64,000 bases of DNA from Aliiroseovarius halocynthiae. Its GTDB lineage: Bacteria > Pseudomonadota > Alphaproteobacteria > Rhodobacterales > Rhodobacteraceae. The position numbers were made by a program, and so were the translations under genes. The notes beneath the pieces are model-generated. The model did no database searches. It was not told the origin of the DNA and saw only the letters and a list, made by a program, of their open reading frames with translations. The DNA lies in NCBI RefSeq assembly GCF_007004645.1, contig NZ_ML660024.1, positions 1 to 64,000 of the forward strand, read 5' to 3'. Shown in pieces: positions 1 to 8,699 of this stretch (the first letter of the stretch is position 1; each line of letters begins with the position of its first letter).

Positions 1-25
1 CGCGTTCAAACTTTTCCTTAGCCAT
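1..25 (-). CDS. tuf: Elongation factor Tu, 5' end only
   Basis: The reverse complement of the first 25 bases reads ATG then codons for M-A-K-E-K-F-E-R, which is the conserved N-terminus of bacterial EF-Tu, the GTPase that delivers aminoacyl-tRNA to the ribosome. The rest of the gene lies beyond the left edge. A purine-rich stretch (GAGGCGTAGGG) precedes the ATG. Only eight residues are visible, so the call rests on this match and on a possible promoter about 60 bases upstream. Confidence 0.85.
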
Positions 26-82
26 GAGCCCTACGCCTCGTGTCTGGGGGGGTCACCGACCCCGTGGTTCAATATCGCGCGC

Positions 83-111
83 TAGCTAAAGCTTTGGCGA
101 GAGAAAATCAA
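83..111 (-). promoter_or_regulatory. Possible sigma-70-type promoter of tuf
   Basis: On the minus strand TTGATT (106-111) and TAGCTA (83-88) are separated by 17 bases, a good fit to a housekeeping promoter, about 60 bases before the tuf ATG. The rest of the 197-base gap to the M48 gene holds only a short inverted repeat TCCCGCG/CGCGGGA (163-187) without a T-run. The promoter is a sequence match only. Confidence 0.35.
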
Positions 112-222
112 GGCTTGCGTGCATTCCAATGTAAGGAAATGACACAATTCAAAGCGCCTTTCCCGCGCGGCACGGAATTTCGCGGGATTGCCAAAGGGTT
201 GACCGCAAGCGGTGCCCAAGCG

Positions 223-1398
223 TCAATCCGTCGCCGGCCAAGCCTTTTTAGAGAATTCTTCGGTGGTTTCCGTAGCATCTTTTGCGCCACCGCAGGCCGT
301 CTGTAGACTGCGCCATGCCTGTGCGTCCAGAATCGTGTCATAAGACCGGTCCGGATCGACCGCTGCTTGCGCTGCCGAAATGCGATCGGCCATCTGTGGA
401 TGGGATGCAAAATGGGCCACGATGCCTTCTGCGTCTCCATGCTCTTCGTGCAAGCGCTGAAAGAACGTGCCCAGCGCCACGGGCGAGATATTCGCCTTTT
501 CAAGCAGACCATGGGCATAGTCATCCGCACGAGCTTCAGCCGCCTGACTGTAGGACGCGTTGATCAGCTGATTGGCCAAGAACAGCGTGATGGTTCCCCC
601 CGCGAAGTCCCCAAACAACAGACCCAACACCCCAAGCGACCCGGCAGAGCGCAGCGCATCCCGTGTTGGGTCGCGATGGACCACATGGCCAATTTCGTGG
701 GCCAGAACGGCGGCAACCTCGTCTGGATTTTCAGCTTCTTCCAACAGACCGCGGAAAAAAACGATCCGCCCACCGGGCAGCGCGAAGGCGTTGACCATCG
801 GGTGATCCAGAATATGGATCTGGACATCATAGGGCAGGTCTGCCTCCGGGTTCAGGCGCGTGTACATGGATTGCATGGCGGCATTTCCCGCCGGGTCATC
901 ACAGATATTTAGGCGATCTTCGAAGGCTGTTTCCGACAGCGCAGTGCGGATCTGTTCGAATGTGGTGTCGCCCAGCGCCTTTTCACCCTCGGGCGGCAGG
1001 ATTTCTGCCAACTGCGCCGCCATAAGCGGCACAAGAAGAAAGATGATCACCGCAACCGAAGCAACCGCGCCACCGGCCCAGACTGCGACCTTGGACAAAC
1101 GCGTCCCACTGTGACGTCGCCCCATATATTTGGCATGCCGCGTAACATAGCCCTGCACCGATGCGTCCGTCAGATAAAGCCGGGTCAGAGGATCGCCTTT
1201 GCGCGACAAAACCATGGCACGGCGATCAGCCTGATCACGTAAGCGGCGCACATCATCCCATCGCCAGGTCACCTGATCGCCTTCGGGCATTCCGATGACC
1301 AAAGCTTCGGGGTGGCAGGCAATCCGCACACGTGTCAGGTGGGCACGTTCACCCTGTGCCAGATCTGCAAAGACCCATTCCTGTGCATGCGTGCTCAT
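223..1398 (-). CDS. M48 family metallopeptidase, membrane-anchored
   Basis: This 391-residue protein has a cytoplasmic-looking N-terminal region of about 100 residues, one hydrophobic segment near residues 105-130, and an M48 peptidase domain. The zinc motif HEIGH sits in AVLAHEIGHVVHRD near residue 235, and a downstream EARADDYA helix can supply the third ligand. M48 proteases of the BepA/HtpX/LoiP type degrade or mature envelope proteins, so an envelope quality-control role is inferred. The start ATG overlaps the stop of the upstream DUF898 gene by four bases (ATGA), so the two are probably made together. The substrate cannot be told from sequence. Confidence 0.88.
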   Translation of the reverse strand: MSTHAQEWVFADLAQGERAHLTRVRIACHPEALVIGMPEGDQVTWRWDDVRRLRDQADRRAMVLSRKGDPLTRLYLTDASVQGYVTRHAKYMGRRHSGTRLSKVAVWAGGAVASVAVIIFLLVPLMAAQLAEILPPEGEKALGDTTFEQIRTALSETAFEDRLNICDDPAGNAAMQSMYTRLNPEADLPYDVQIHILDHPMVNAFALPGGRIVFFRGLLEEAENPDEVAAVLAHEIGHVVHRDPTRDALRSAGSLGVLGLLFGDFAGGTITLFLANQLINASYSQAAEARADDYAHGLLEKANISPVALGTFFQRLHEEHGDAEGIVAHFASHPQMADRISAAQAAVDPDRSYDTILDAQAWRSLQTACGGAKDATETTEEFSKKAWPATD

Positions 1399-2570
1399 AT
1401 CGCGGCCCCCACGTCCAGTGCCTCGGCAAAGCCTTCGGCTTCGGCGAACTCGTCCCGGTCACGCTGCTTGATCTGGGCAATATTCTGCGTGTTTGTCAGT
1501 TCAGTCACTTCCGAGAAGTGCTCGGCCAGCGGCAATGTGATCCAGGCATGTGTCATTGCTCGGGTCAGGATGATCAGCAGGAAATAGACCAAAAGCGCAC
1601 CGGGAATAAGCGCGGTCGTTGCAGGGTCCAGCGTTTCGAGATCAATCGTATCCAGATCCACCGTACCAGCAACCACCGCAACCAGAATGAACGCCACCAT
1701 GAAGACACCAGACATCGCGATATTCATCATCAACCCGCCCAAGGCGTAGATCCCGATGATCCGCCACGGGCGCGGCTTGGCGGTAAAGCGCAACTCGCCC
1801 ACCTCTTTCGCCTCGGTCATGCGCTTGAAGCTTTCAGCACGCCAGTAGGCCCACCCATAGATAAGCCACGGCAAAGATAGAAGATACACCATCAACCACG
1901 CCGGATTCTCATAAAGCCCTGTCATCGCAGTCGCGATCAAGGTCAAACCAAGACCGTAATAGACATGGCGCATTGCGCCAAATAGCATCCACTTGGACCC
2001 GCCCTGCACAAAGCCCTGATCCCCATAGAACGTGCGCGAGACGCGGTATTTCTCGAGCCACAGGGTGGTCAGCGGCCATGTCAGGCCAAGTGTGCAGATC
2101 GCCAAAGCCCAGTGAAGCATCGCGCGCCAGCTATAGCCCCACGCCCCCGGCTCTAACCCGAAGCGGATGCCGCGCCAGCGCGTGCGGGCCAGAATGTATC
2201 GGCGGGCACGATACTGAGCGAAGAAGATGATCGGGGTCAGCCCCAGAAAGCTAAGCCCATAGGCGGCGAAATTGGCGTTGAAAAGTGCGAAGCTGAAATA
2301 CATCAAGATCAAATTCACGATCCCGATGTAGAACGCCATGAAGACAACGGCGACCAAGAAGCCCAGAAGTTTTTCAAGCGGATCCCCCACATACTCCAAC
2401 GGCGACCCGCCCGGTCGAATGGCGCTCCAGTAATACCGACGCAAGCGTGTCTTGGCCCAGAACCGGTAAATCCCAAGGGTCAGAACCGTCAGGATGCTGG
2501 TGCGCAGGGCCAGCCAGAATACCGGCCCCTTTTCGCCTGAATATGCAATCTTCAAAAAGCTAGGAGGCAA
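1395..2570 (-). CDS. DUF898 (YjgN-like) polytopic membrane protein
   Basis: This 391-residue protein has six to eight hydrophobic segments and the features of the DUF898/YjgN family: an early GIYRFWAKTRLRRYYW motif and a later repeat, TLGLTWPLTTLWLEKYRVSRTFYG. The function of this family is not known. It begins six bases after the parC stop and overlaps the M48 peptidase gene downstream. The first possible start is TTG with a weak ribosome site; another TTG lies 15 bases further in, so the exact N-terminus is uncertain. The pairing with an M48 protease suggests a membrane platform or substrate for that enzyme, which is inference. Confidence 0.85.
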   Translation of the reverse strand: MPPSFLKIAYSGEKGPVFWLALRTSILTVLTLGIYRFWAKTRLRRYYWSAIRPGGSPLEYVGDPLEKLLGFLVAVVFMAFYIGIVNLILMYFSFALFNANFAAYGLSFLGLTPIIFFAQYRARRYILARTRWRGIRFGLEPGAWGYSWRAMLHWALAICTLGLTWPLTTLWLEKYRVSRTFYGDQGFVQGGSKWMLFGAMRHVYYGLGLTLIATAMTGLYENPAWLMVYLLSLPWLIYGWAYWRAESFKRMTEAKEVGELRFTAKPRPWRIIGIYALGGLMMNIAMSGVFMVAFILVAVVAGTVDLDTIDLETLDPATTALIPGALLVYFLLIILTRAMTHAWITLPLAEHFSEVTELTNTQNIAQIKQRDRDEFAEAEGFAEALDVGAAI

Positions 2571-2576
2571 AAGCGA

Positions 2577-4910
2577 TCACTCGAACTTGTTGTTGCGGGG
2601 GAAGCCGTGGGGTGGGGCCTTACCGACACCCGCACGTTTACCCACCCACGGCGACATATCGCTTTCCGTGCGGGTGCGGTCCCCGGTTGCGGGCCAGGAC
2701 AGGCCCTCTTCCAGATTGAATGTCTTCACGTCAGACAAGCCGCCGTCCAGCTCTAGGATACCCTGTTTGCCGCGGGCTGAATTGTACTTCTGCAACCGGA
2801 CCCCTTTGCCGCGCGTCATCTCGTTGATCTCGGCCACAGGGAAGACCAGCAAGCGCCGGTTCTCCGAGATGATGGCAACGTGATCACCCGAGACGGGCGC
2901 ACAGATTTTCGCGGTTGCGTCACCGACATTCAGCACCTGCTTGCCGTTCTTGGTCTGGGCCAGCACATCATTTTCGTTGACCACAAAGCCGTTGCCTTCA
3001 TTCGAGGCAACCAGCAACTTGCGATCGGGTTGGTGGATAAACAGATCCACGATCTCGGCCTCGTTTGGCAGATCAACCATCAGACGCAGGGGTTCGCCCA
3101 TACCGCGCCCGCCGGGCAGGTTGGCGCATGAAAGTGTGAAGAACTTGCCGTGTGAATCAAAGGCCAGCAAGCGGTCGGTGGTTTCGGCATGGAAGACAAA
3201 ACGCGGACCGTCGCCATCGCGGAACTTCAGCTCGCGGGTCAGGTCGATATGGCCCGACATGGCACGAATCCAACCCATCTGCGAGCAGACAACGGTGATC
3301 GGTTCTCGCTCGATCATGGCTTCCAGCGGGACCTCTTCCACCTCGCCCGCTTCTGCGAACTGCGTGCGGCGCTGGCCGCCTTCGAAGTTTTTGCCAAACA
3401 GCTTTTTCGATTCGCGCAATTGGTCCGAGATCCTGCCCCATTGCAGGTCCTCATTGTCCAGAAGATCCTCAAGCGCGGCACGCTCTTCCATCAACTTGTC
3501 CCGCTCGCGAACCAGTTCGATTTCCTCAAGACGGCGCAAACTACGCAGTCGCATATTCAGAATCGCGTCGGCCTGCACCTCGGACAGTTCGCCCGTACCC
3601 GGCGCAGGGCTGACATAGTCGTCTTCTGACATGGCCCGCACATGTTCGATGCCCCAATCTTCGCGCATCAACGCGGCTTTGGGATCGTCGTCATAGCGGA
3701 TGATGTCGATCACACGATCGAGGTTCAGGAAGGCAACGATAAAGCCTTCAAGCACCTCAAGCCGGTGATCAATCTTGGCCAACCGGTGACGCGAGCGGCG
3801 CCCCAGCACATCACGACGGTGATCAAGGAAAGCACGCAGCACTTCCTTCATCGAACACACTTTCGGTGTCACCCCGTCGATCAGCACATTCATGTTCAGG
3901 CTGAATCGCGTCTCGAGATCCGAGTTGCGATACATCAGGCCCATCAGAAGCTCGGGATCGACATTCTTTGACTTCGGTTCAAGCACGATACGGATATCGT
4001 CGGCACTTTCATCGCGGATGTCGCCCAGAATCGGAACCTTCTTAGTCTGGATCAGCTCGGCAATCTTTTCGATCAGTTTTGACTTCTGAACCTGATACGG
4101 AATTTCGGTGACAACGATCTGCCACTGGCCGCGACCAAGATCTTCGACCTCGTGCTTACAGCGCAGACGGAACGATCCACGCCCTGTGCGATACGCGTTT
4201 GCGATGTTTTCCTGAGGCTCGACAATTACGCCGCCCGTCGGGAAATCCGGGCCGGGCACATAGTTCAAAAGCGTGTCATCGCGGGCATCTGGCACCTTGA
4301 TCAGGTGCAGACAGGCATCGATCAGTTCAGGGATATTGTGTGGCGGGATATTGGTCGCCATCCCCACGGCAATGCCTGACGATCCGTTTGCCAACAGATT
4401 CGGAAACTCGGCGGGTAATACAACCGGCTCGGTCAGACGTCCGTCATAGTTATCGCGATAGTCGACCGCATTCTCGTCCAGCCCTTGCAACATCGCCTCG
4501 GCGACGAAGGTCATGCGCGCTTCTGTATAGCGGCTGGCAGCCGGGTTATCACCGTCGATATTGCCGAAGTTCCCTTGCCCATCGACCAGCGGATACCGCA
4601 CCGCAAAATCCTGCGCCAAACGTGCCATCGCGTCATAGATCGCAGCATCCCCATGAGGGTGAAAATCCCCCATCGTATCGCCTGAAATCTTCGCCGATTT
4701 CAAAAACTTGCCGCCCGAAGCCAGCTTCAGTCGGCTCATCGCGTACAGGATGCGACGGTGAACGGGTTTCAAACCGTCACGCGCATCTGGCAAAGCGCGG
4801 TGCATAATCGTGGACAGCGCATAGGTCAGATAGCGATCACCAATGGCGCGGCGCAGCGGTTCGGCCAGTTCGCTGCCTTCGTTTTCGGGATTGTCGGTTA
4901 CATCAGTCAT
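2577..4910 (-). CDS. parC: DNA topoisomerase IV subunit A
   Basis: This 777-residue subunit cuts and rejoins DNA in topoisomerase IV, which decatenates sister chromosomes together with ParE. The N-terminal breakage-reunion domain contains the active-site tyrosine in AASRYTEARM and the segment DFHPHGDAAIYDAM; a C-terminal beta-propeller region follows. I chose the ATG at MTDVTDNPENEG, although the frame stays open for 32 more codons upstream, because the longer start (MFKNIAG) has no ribosome site and the shorter form has the usual ParC length. At the position of E. coli ParC Ser80 there is Ala, and Asp replaces Glu84, so the quinolone-contact residues differ from the enteric enzyme. The SH3 gene is divergent. 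Confidence 0.95.
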   Translation of the reverse strand: MTDVTDNPENEGSELAEPLRRAIGDRYLTYALSTIMHRALPDARDGLKPVHRRILYAMSRLKLASGGKFLKSAKISGDTMGDFHPHGDAAIYDAMARLAQDFAVRYPLVDGQGNFGNIDGDNPAASRYTEARMTFVAEAMLQGLDENAVDYRDNYDGRLTEPVVLPAEFPNLLANGSSGIAVGMATNIPPHNIPELIDACLHLIKVPDARDDTLLNYVPGPDFPTGGVIVEPQENIANAYRTGRGSFRLRCKHEVEDLGRGQWQIVVTEIPYQVQKSKLIEKIAELIQTKKVPILGDIRDESADDIRIVLEPKSKNVDPELLMGLMYRNSDLETRFSLNMNVLIDGVTPKVCSMKEVLRAFLDHRRDVLGRRSRHRLAKIDHRLEVLEGFIVAFLNLDRVIDIIRYDDDPKAALMREDWGIEHVRAMSEDDYVSPAPGTGELSEVQADAILNMRLRSLRRLEEIELVRERDKLMEERAALEDLLDNEDLQWGRISDQLRESKKLFGKNFEGGQRRTQFAEAGEVEEVPLEAMIEREPITVVCSQMGWIRAMSGHIDLTRELKFRDGDGPRFVFHAETTDRLLAFDSHGKFFTLSCANLPGGRGMGEPLRLMVDLPNEAEIVDLFIHQPDRKLLVASNEGNGFVVNENDVLAQTKNGKQVLNVGDATAKICAPVSGDHVAIISENRRLLVFPVAEINEMTRGKGVRLQKYNSARGKQGILELDGGLSDVKTFNLEEGLSWPATGDRTRTESDMSPWVGKRAGVGKAPPHGFPRNNKFE

Positions 4911-5041
4911 GCGTTTGGTGTATCCTTGAGGGCGACTCGCGTAAAGCTGCCAAGCGGGTTTGTCGGGGGAAAATCGTATTACATTCCCCGCGATGTTTTT
5001 GAACACACGATGTTAACTGGTGCGTAATTAAGGGGGATACT

Positions 5042-5602
5042 ATGGGTATTATTCGAATGACGTTGCTGACGGTCGGCGTGATGGGCGCAGGCATGATGCA
5101 TTTTGGTCGAGATGACGGTCTGCCAACCGATCGCATCGGTCGCGAGCCTAGCGTCAAACAAGATACAATTGTTCCCGTTTCCGCCAAAGTACAGGAAACA
5201 GATGCATCGGCAGTAATCCCGGTTGCTGCGACGATTCCAGACGGGTCTGCACATGCAACACCACAGGTCTTTGCCATCAAAGTCGCAGCTAATGGCGAAG
5301 ATGATAGCCCGGCCGCCTTGGCCGAAGCGGCGGCTCGTGAAATGGCGGCCAACGCCCCTGCTCTGGTAGAACCAGCCGCGTCAAACCGCCTGCCCAGCGG
5401 CTTCACAACCATGTTCGTAAGCGGAAGTACGGTAAATATGCGGGGCGGTCCGTCGACCCAGCATGGCATCGTCACCAAACTGACCCGGGGCACCGAGGTG
5501 TTCGAGACCGGTCAGACCGACGATGGCTGGAGCCAAATCAAAGTGGTCGACACCGGAGAACGTGGCTTCATCGCCTCAAGATTCCTAAAGCCGCAACTGT
5601 AA
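5042..5602 (+). CDS. SH3 domain-containing protein, probably periplasmic
   Basis: This 186-residue protein has a short hydrophobic N-terminus (MGIIRMTLLTVGVMGAGMM) that may be an uncleaved anchor or signal, a low-complexity linker rich in Ala and Val, and a C-terminal bacterial SH3 domain from about residue 125. The SH3 domain shows the usual VNMRGGPST, LTRGTEV, WSQIKV and GFIASRFL blocks. Such domains often bind peptidoglycan peptides, so a cell-wall or envelope-sensing role is likely but unproven. The ATG follows a strong AAGGGGGATA site. The gene stands alone, divergent from parC, with its own terminator. Confidence 0.8.
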   Translation: MGIIRMTLLTVGVMGAGMMHFGRDDGLPTDRIGREPSVKQDTIVPVSAKVQETDASAVIPVAATIPDGSAHATPQVFAIKVAANGEDDSPAALAEAAAREMAANAPALVEPAASNRLPSGFTTMFVSGSTVNMRGGPSTQHGIVTKLTRGTEVFETGQTDDGWSQIKVVDTGERGFIASRFLKPQL

Positions 5603-5629
5603 TTAGCGGCTCCCTTTCAAGAGCAACTC

Positions 5630-5655
5630 GAGGCGCCATTCGGCGCCTCTTTTTT
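5630..5655 (+). terminator. Rho-independent terminator after the SH3 gene
   Basis: GAGGCGCC and GGCGCCTC form a perfect 8-bp stem with a 4-base loop, followed by six Ts, 27 bases after the SH3 stop codon. Confidence 0.9.
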
Positions 5656-5711
5656 GTTGACCCCTACCCGATCGACCCCGTACCCATTCCATGCGAGGCA
5701 GGAGAGTACAT

Positions 5712-6542
5712 ATGACACAGAAATCTATTTTAATCACCGGATGTTCCTCGGGAATTGGGTATGACGCCGCCCACACTTTGGCCAAACGCGGCTGGCGCGT
5801 TTTCGCCACCTGCCGCAAAGAAGAAGACTGCGAAAGGCTGCGTGGAGAGGGGCTTGAAAGTTTGCTGCTGGATCACTCGGACGAGGCCGGCATGGAAGCC
5901 GCCGTGGCCGAAATTCTGTCGCGCACCGGCGGCACGTTGGATGCGCTGTTTAACAACGGTGCCTTTGCGATCCCCGGCGGGGTCGAGGATCTGCCCACCG
6001 ACGCGTTGCGCACGATTTTTGAGACCAATGTTTTCGGCTACCATCATCTGACCCGTCTCGTCCTTCCAGTAATGCACAAACAGGGCCATGGTCGCGTGAT
6101 CCATAACTCGTCCGTTCTGGGCTTTACGGCCATGCCATGGCGCGGTGCCTACGTAGCAACCAAATTCGCACTGGAAGGGCTAATGGACACGCTGCGGTTA
6201 GAAATGCGAGGCACGCCGATCAAAGTTATTCTTGTCGAACCCGGCCCGATCACCACCGATTTCCGCAAAAACGCTCAGCCGCATTTCGAACGTTGGGTCG
6301 ATTGGGAAAACAGCCGGGTTAGCAGTCTATATGCCAAACTGCGCGTACGGCTTTATGATGACAGCGGCAAGCTTGATACATTCGAGCTTCCTGCGTCGGC
6401 CGTCACAAAAAAGCTGATCCACGCGCTTGAACATCGCAATCCCAAGCCGCGCTACTATGTGACCACATCCACCTATATCGCTGGAATCATGCGCCGCATA
6501 TTGTCGACCCGTATGAGCGACAGGATCCTGCCCAACGGCTAG
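5712..6542 (+). CDS. SDR family oxidoreductase
   Basis: This 276-residue classical short-chain dehydrogenase has the nucleotide motif TGCSSGIG at its N-terminus, the NNGA motif, the catalytic Ser in HNSSVLGF and the YVATKFALEG Tyr/Lys pair. Residues CRKEEDC after the second strand give a basic side that would suit NADP(H), although this is not decisive. The substrate is unknown; the family acts on alcohols, ketones and steroids. I used the second Met (MTQKSILITG), which has AGGAG in good position, and not the upstream Met in MRGRRVHM. Confidence 0.88.
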   Translation: MTQKSILITGCSSGIGYDAAHTLAKRGWRVFATCRKEEDCERLRGEGLESLLLDHSDEAGMEAAVAEILSRTGGTLDALFNNGAFAIPGGVEDLPTDALRTIFETNVFGYHHLTRLVLPVMHKQGHGRVIHNSSVLGFTAMPWRGAYVATKFALEGLMDTLRLEMRGTPIKVILVEPGPITTDFRKNAQPHFERWVDWENSRVSSLYAKLRVRLYDDSGKLDTFELPASAVTKKLIHALEHRNPKPRYYVTTSTYIAGIMRRILSTRMSDRILPNG

Positions 6543-6614
6543 GTACGGCGCATTGCCCCTCGCAATTTCGCACCATCAGGTCTATTTCAGATCCTACAAA
6601 CCAAGTGAGGACGC

Positions 6615-6818
6615 ATGGCAGACGATCCCCTATTCATACTCGTCGTGGTGGCCTGCGCTGCCGTTTTGATCATCCTGATGCTGGGCATTGGATCATTCGG
6701 CGTGGGCGGCAAGACGGCCCATAAATACTCGAATAAATTGATGCGTTGGCGGATTGGGGCGCAGGCAGTTGCCATTGCCCTAATCCTTCTGTTCGTCTGG
6801 CTGCGCGGAGGAAACTGA
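6615..6818 (+). CDS. Twin transmembrane (HIG1-like) protein
   Basis: This 67-residue protein has two hydrophobic helices (about residues 6-28 and 47-63) joined by a basic loop, GGKTAHKYSNKLMRWRIGAQ. The RWRIGAQ motif is typical of the HIG1/twin-TM proteins of alphaproteobacteria; mitochondrial HIG1 proteins associate with cytochrome oxidase. A respiratory-complex accessory role is inferred from family knowledge only. It follows a GAGG site, and its stop codon overlaps the ATG of the cobalamin adenosyltransferase gene by one base (TGATG). Confidence 0.8.
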   Translation: MADDPLFILVVVACAAVLIILMLGIGSFGVGGKTAHKYSNKLMRWRIGAQAVAIALILLFVWLRGGN

Positions 6819-7390
6819 TGGTTGTTTTGAATAAAATCTACACGCGGACCGGCGATAACGGCGAAACGGCTTTGGGTGATGGCTCGCGCCGTCCCAAGCA
6901 CGATGCGCGGGTCGAGGCGTATGGCACCGTCGACGAAACCAACGCCACCATCGGCATGGCCCGCCTGCACGCCGAGGGTGACATGAACGCAGCTTTGGCC
7001 CGCATTCAAAACGACCTGTTTGATCTGGGCGCGGACCTCTGCCGTCCCGACATGGCAAAAGACGTCGAAGCTGAATACCCGCCGCTGCGCATGGCACAGG
7101 AACAGGTCGACCGGCTGGAAACGGAAATCGACGCGATAAACAAGGCGCTTGAACCGCTGCGCAGCTTCATCCTGCCGGGCGGATCGGCACTGGCGGCACA
7201 TCTGCACCTGTCACGCACCGTATCCCGCCGCGCCGAACGTCTAGCAACAGAATTGGCCACGCAGGAAGACGTGAACCCCGTCGCTGTGAAATACCTGAAC
7301 CGCCTGTCCGACTGGTGCTTCGTCGCCGCCCGCGTCGCCAATGACGACGGCAAGTCAGATGTTCTTTGGGTTCCGGGCGCCAACAGATAG
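6818..7390 (+). CDS. Cob(I)alamin adenosyltransferase, PduO type
   Basis: This 190-residue enzyme transfers the adenosyl group of ATP to cob(I)alamin to make adenosylcobalamin. The PduO signatures are all present: the N-terminal ATP loop YTRTGDNGETALGDG, VEAYGTVDETNA, and the C-terminal SRRAERL and YLNRLSDWCF helices. The ATG has GGAGG in good position inside the end of the twin-TM gene, so the two are coupled. It fits the cob operon of this window and the adenosylcobalamin-dependent mutases of the ethylmalonyl-CoA pathway, whose mcd gene also lies here. Confidence 0.93.
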   Translation: MVVLNKIYTRTGDNGETALGDGSRRPKHDARVEAYGTVDETNATIGMARLHAEGDMNAALARIQNDLFDLGADLCRPDMAKDVEAEYPPLRMAQEQVDRLETEIDAINKALEPLRSFILPGGSALAAHLHLSRTVSRRAERLATELATQEDVNPVAVKYLNRLSDWCFVAARVANDDGKSDVLWVPGANR

Positions 7391-7401
7391 CACGCGGGTG
7401 C

Positions 7402-7767
7402 CTAGGCCACAGGCTCCCACAACTCTATCGGGTTGCCTTCCGGGTCATGTATCCGCGCGAAACGGCCGACACCGTCCATGTCTTCCCGCGATGCGATCTG
7501 TACGCCCTGCCCCTTTAGCTGGACGATCATCGCATCCAAATCGGATACGCGGAAATTGATCATAAAGGCTTGGTCGGACGCGCCAAAATACTCGGTATCT
7601 GCCGGAAAAGGCGCGAAAACCGTAGCCCCCGCATTCTGCGTCCAGGGCGTGCCTTCTGCGCTGGTTGGCACCGGATTAATCCCAAGATGCTGTTCGTACC
7701 ACGCAGCCAATCCCGCCGGGTCATGTGCCCGAAAAAACAGCCCGCCGATTCCGTCAACTTTCTGCAT
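7402..7767 (-). CDS. VOC family (glyoxalase-like) protein
   Basis: This 121-residue single-module vicinal oxygen chelate protein shows the family pattern [27 protein letters not shown] at the start and [15 protein letters not shown] at the end. The likely metal-facing Glu residue lies in IELWEP, but a full set of metal ligands is not obvious, so it may be a glyoxalase, dioxygenase-like or binding protein. The start has a strong AGGAGG, seven bases from the ATG; the longer open frame upstream has no support. It is convergent with the adenosyltransferase gene. Confidence 0.85.
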   Translation of the reverse strand: MQKVDGIGGLFFRAHDPAGLAAWYEQHLGINPVPTSAEGTPWTQNAGATVFAPFPADTEYFGASDQAFMINFRVSDLDAMIVQLKGQGVQIASREDMDGVGRFARIHDPEGNPIELWEPVA

Positions 7768-7940
7768 ATGAACCTCCTGTTCGCGGTAACACAGGCCTAC
7801 TATGCGCCATTCCACCGAAAAACGCGACGTCGTGGACCTATTCGGTGTCGATTTTACGCTGTTTTCACATGCAGCATTTCGGTAAACCAGTTGCGAGAGC
7901 ATTACCGCCCCTTGTGGGCATAACTGGGAGATACACGCCA

Positions 7941-8699
7941 ATGAAGGTGCTTGTGCCTGTGAAGCGCGTGATCGACTATAACGTGAAAGTTCGTGTGAAA
8001 GCGGACGGAAGCGGTGTCGATCTTGCCAACGTGAAAATGTCGATGAACCCATTTGACGAGATTGCCGTCGAAGAGGCCATCCGCCTGAAAGAGGCCGGGA
8101 AGGCTGACGAGATCGTCGTCGTGTCCATCGGTGTCAAGCAGGCTCAGGAAACGCTGCGCACCGCGCTGGCGATGGGCGCAGACCGCGCCATTCTGGTAAA
8201 TGCCGCGGACGATGTACATCAAGACATCGAGCCGCTGGCCGTTGCCAAGATCCTGGCCAAAGTTGTTGAAGAAGAACAGCCGGGCATCGTTCTGGCAGGC
8301 AAGCAAGCCATCGACAACGACATGAACGCCACCGGTCAAATGCTGTCCGCCCTTCTGGGTTGGTCGCAGGGCACCTTTGCGTCCGAGCTGGACATTGATG
8401 GCGACAACGCCGTTGTGACCCGCGAAGTGGATGGCGGTCTGCAGACCATCAAGGTTTCGATGCCTGCCATCATTACCGTTGACCTGCGTCTGAACGAGCC
8501 GCGCTATGCGTCGCTGCCGAACATCATGAAAGCCAAAAAGAAGCCGCTGGATGAAAAGACCGCTGCTGACTATGGCGTTGACGTGACCCCGCGCCTCGAG
8601 ATCGTGAAGACCTCGGAGCCGGCCGAGCGCGCCGCCGGCATCATCGTTGGCTCGGTGGACGAGCTTGTATCGAAACTTAAGGAAGCGGGGGCTGTATAA
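7941..8699 (+). CDS. etfB: Electron transfer flavoprotein beta subunit
   Basis: This 252-residue subunit binds AMP and, with EtfA, carries electrons from acyl-CoA and other dehydrogenases to ETF:ubiquinone oxidoreductase. It starts [14 protein letters not shown] and contains the ETF-beta signature around [22 protein letters not shown] and the adenine-nucleotide loop [17 protein letters not shown]. The ATG follows GGGAG. Its stop codon overlaps the etfA start by one base, so the two subunits are coupled. Two acyl-CoA dehydrogenases in this window are likely electron donors. Confidence 0.96.
   Translation: MKVLVPVKRVIDYNVKVRVKADGSGVDLANVKMSMNPFDEIAVEEAIRLKEAGKADEIVVVSIGVKQAQETLRTALAMGADRAILVNAADDVHQDIEPLAVAKILAKVVEEEQPGIVLAGKQAIDNDMNATGQMLSALLGWSQGTFASELDIDGDNAVVTREVDGGLQTIKVSMPAIITVDLRLNEPRYASLPNIMKAKKKPLDEKTAADYGVDVTPRLEIVKTSEPAERAAGIIVGSVDELVSKLKEAGAV

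Noticed and set aside
163-187. Inverted repeat TCCCGCG/CGCGGGA as a terminator of the M48 gene
   Set aside because: Loop of more than ten bases and no T-run on the relevant strand.
4911-5006. 32-codon N-terminal extension of ParC
   Set aside because: No ribosome site and no family similarity; the downstream ATG gives the normal ParC length.
5011-5035. Two TTAA motifs before the SH3 gene as a CtrA site
   Set aside because: The spacing is 11 bases, not the required seven.
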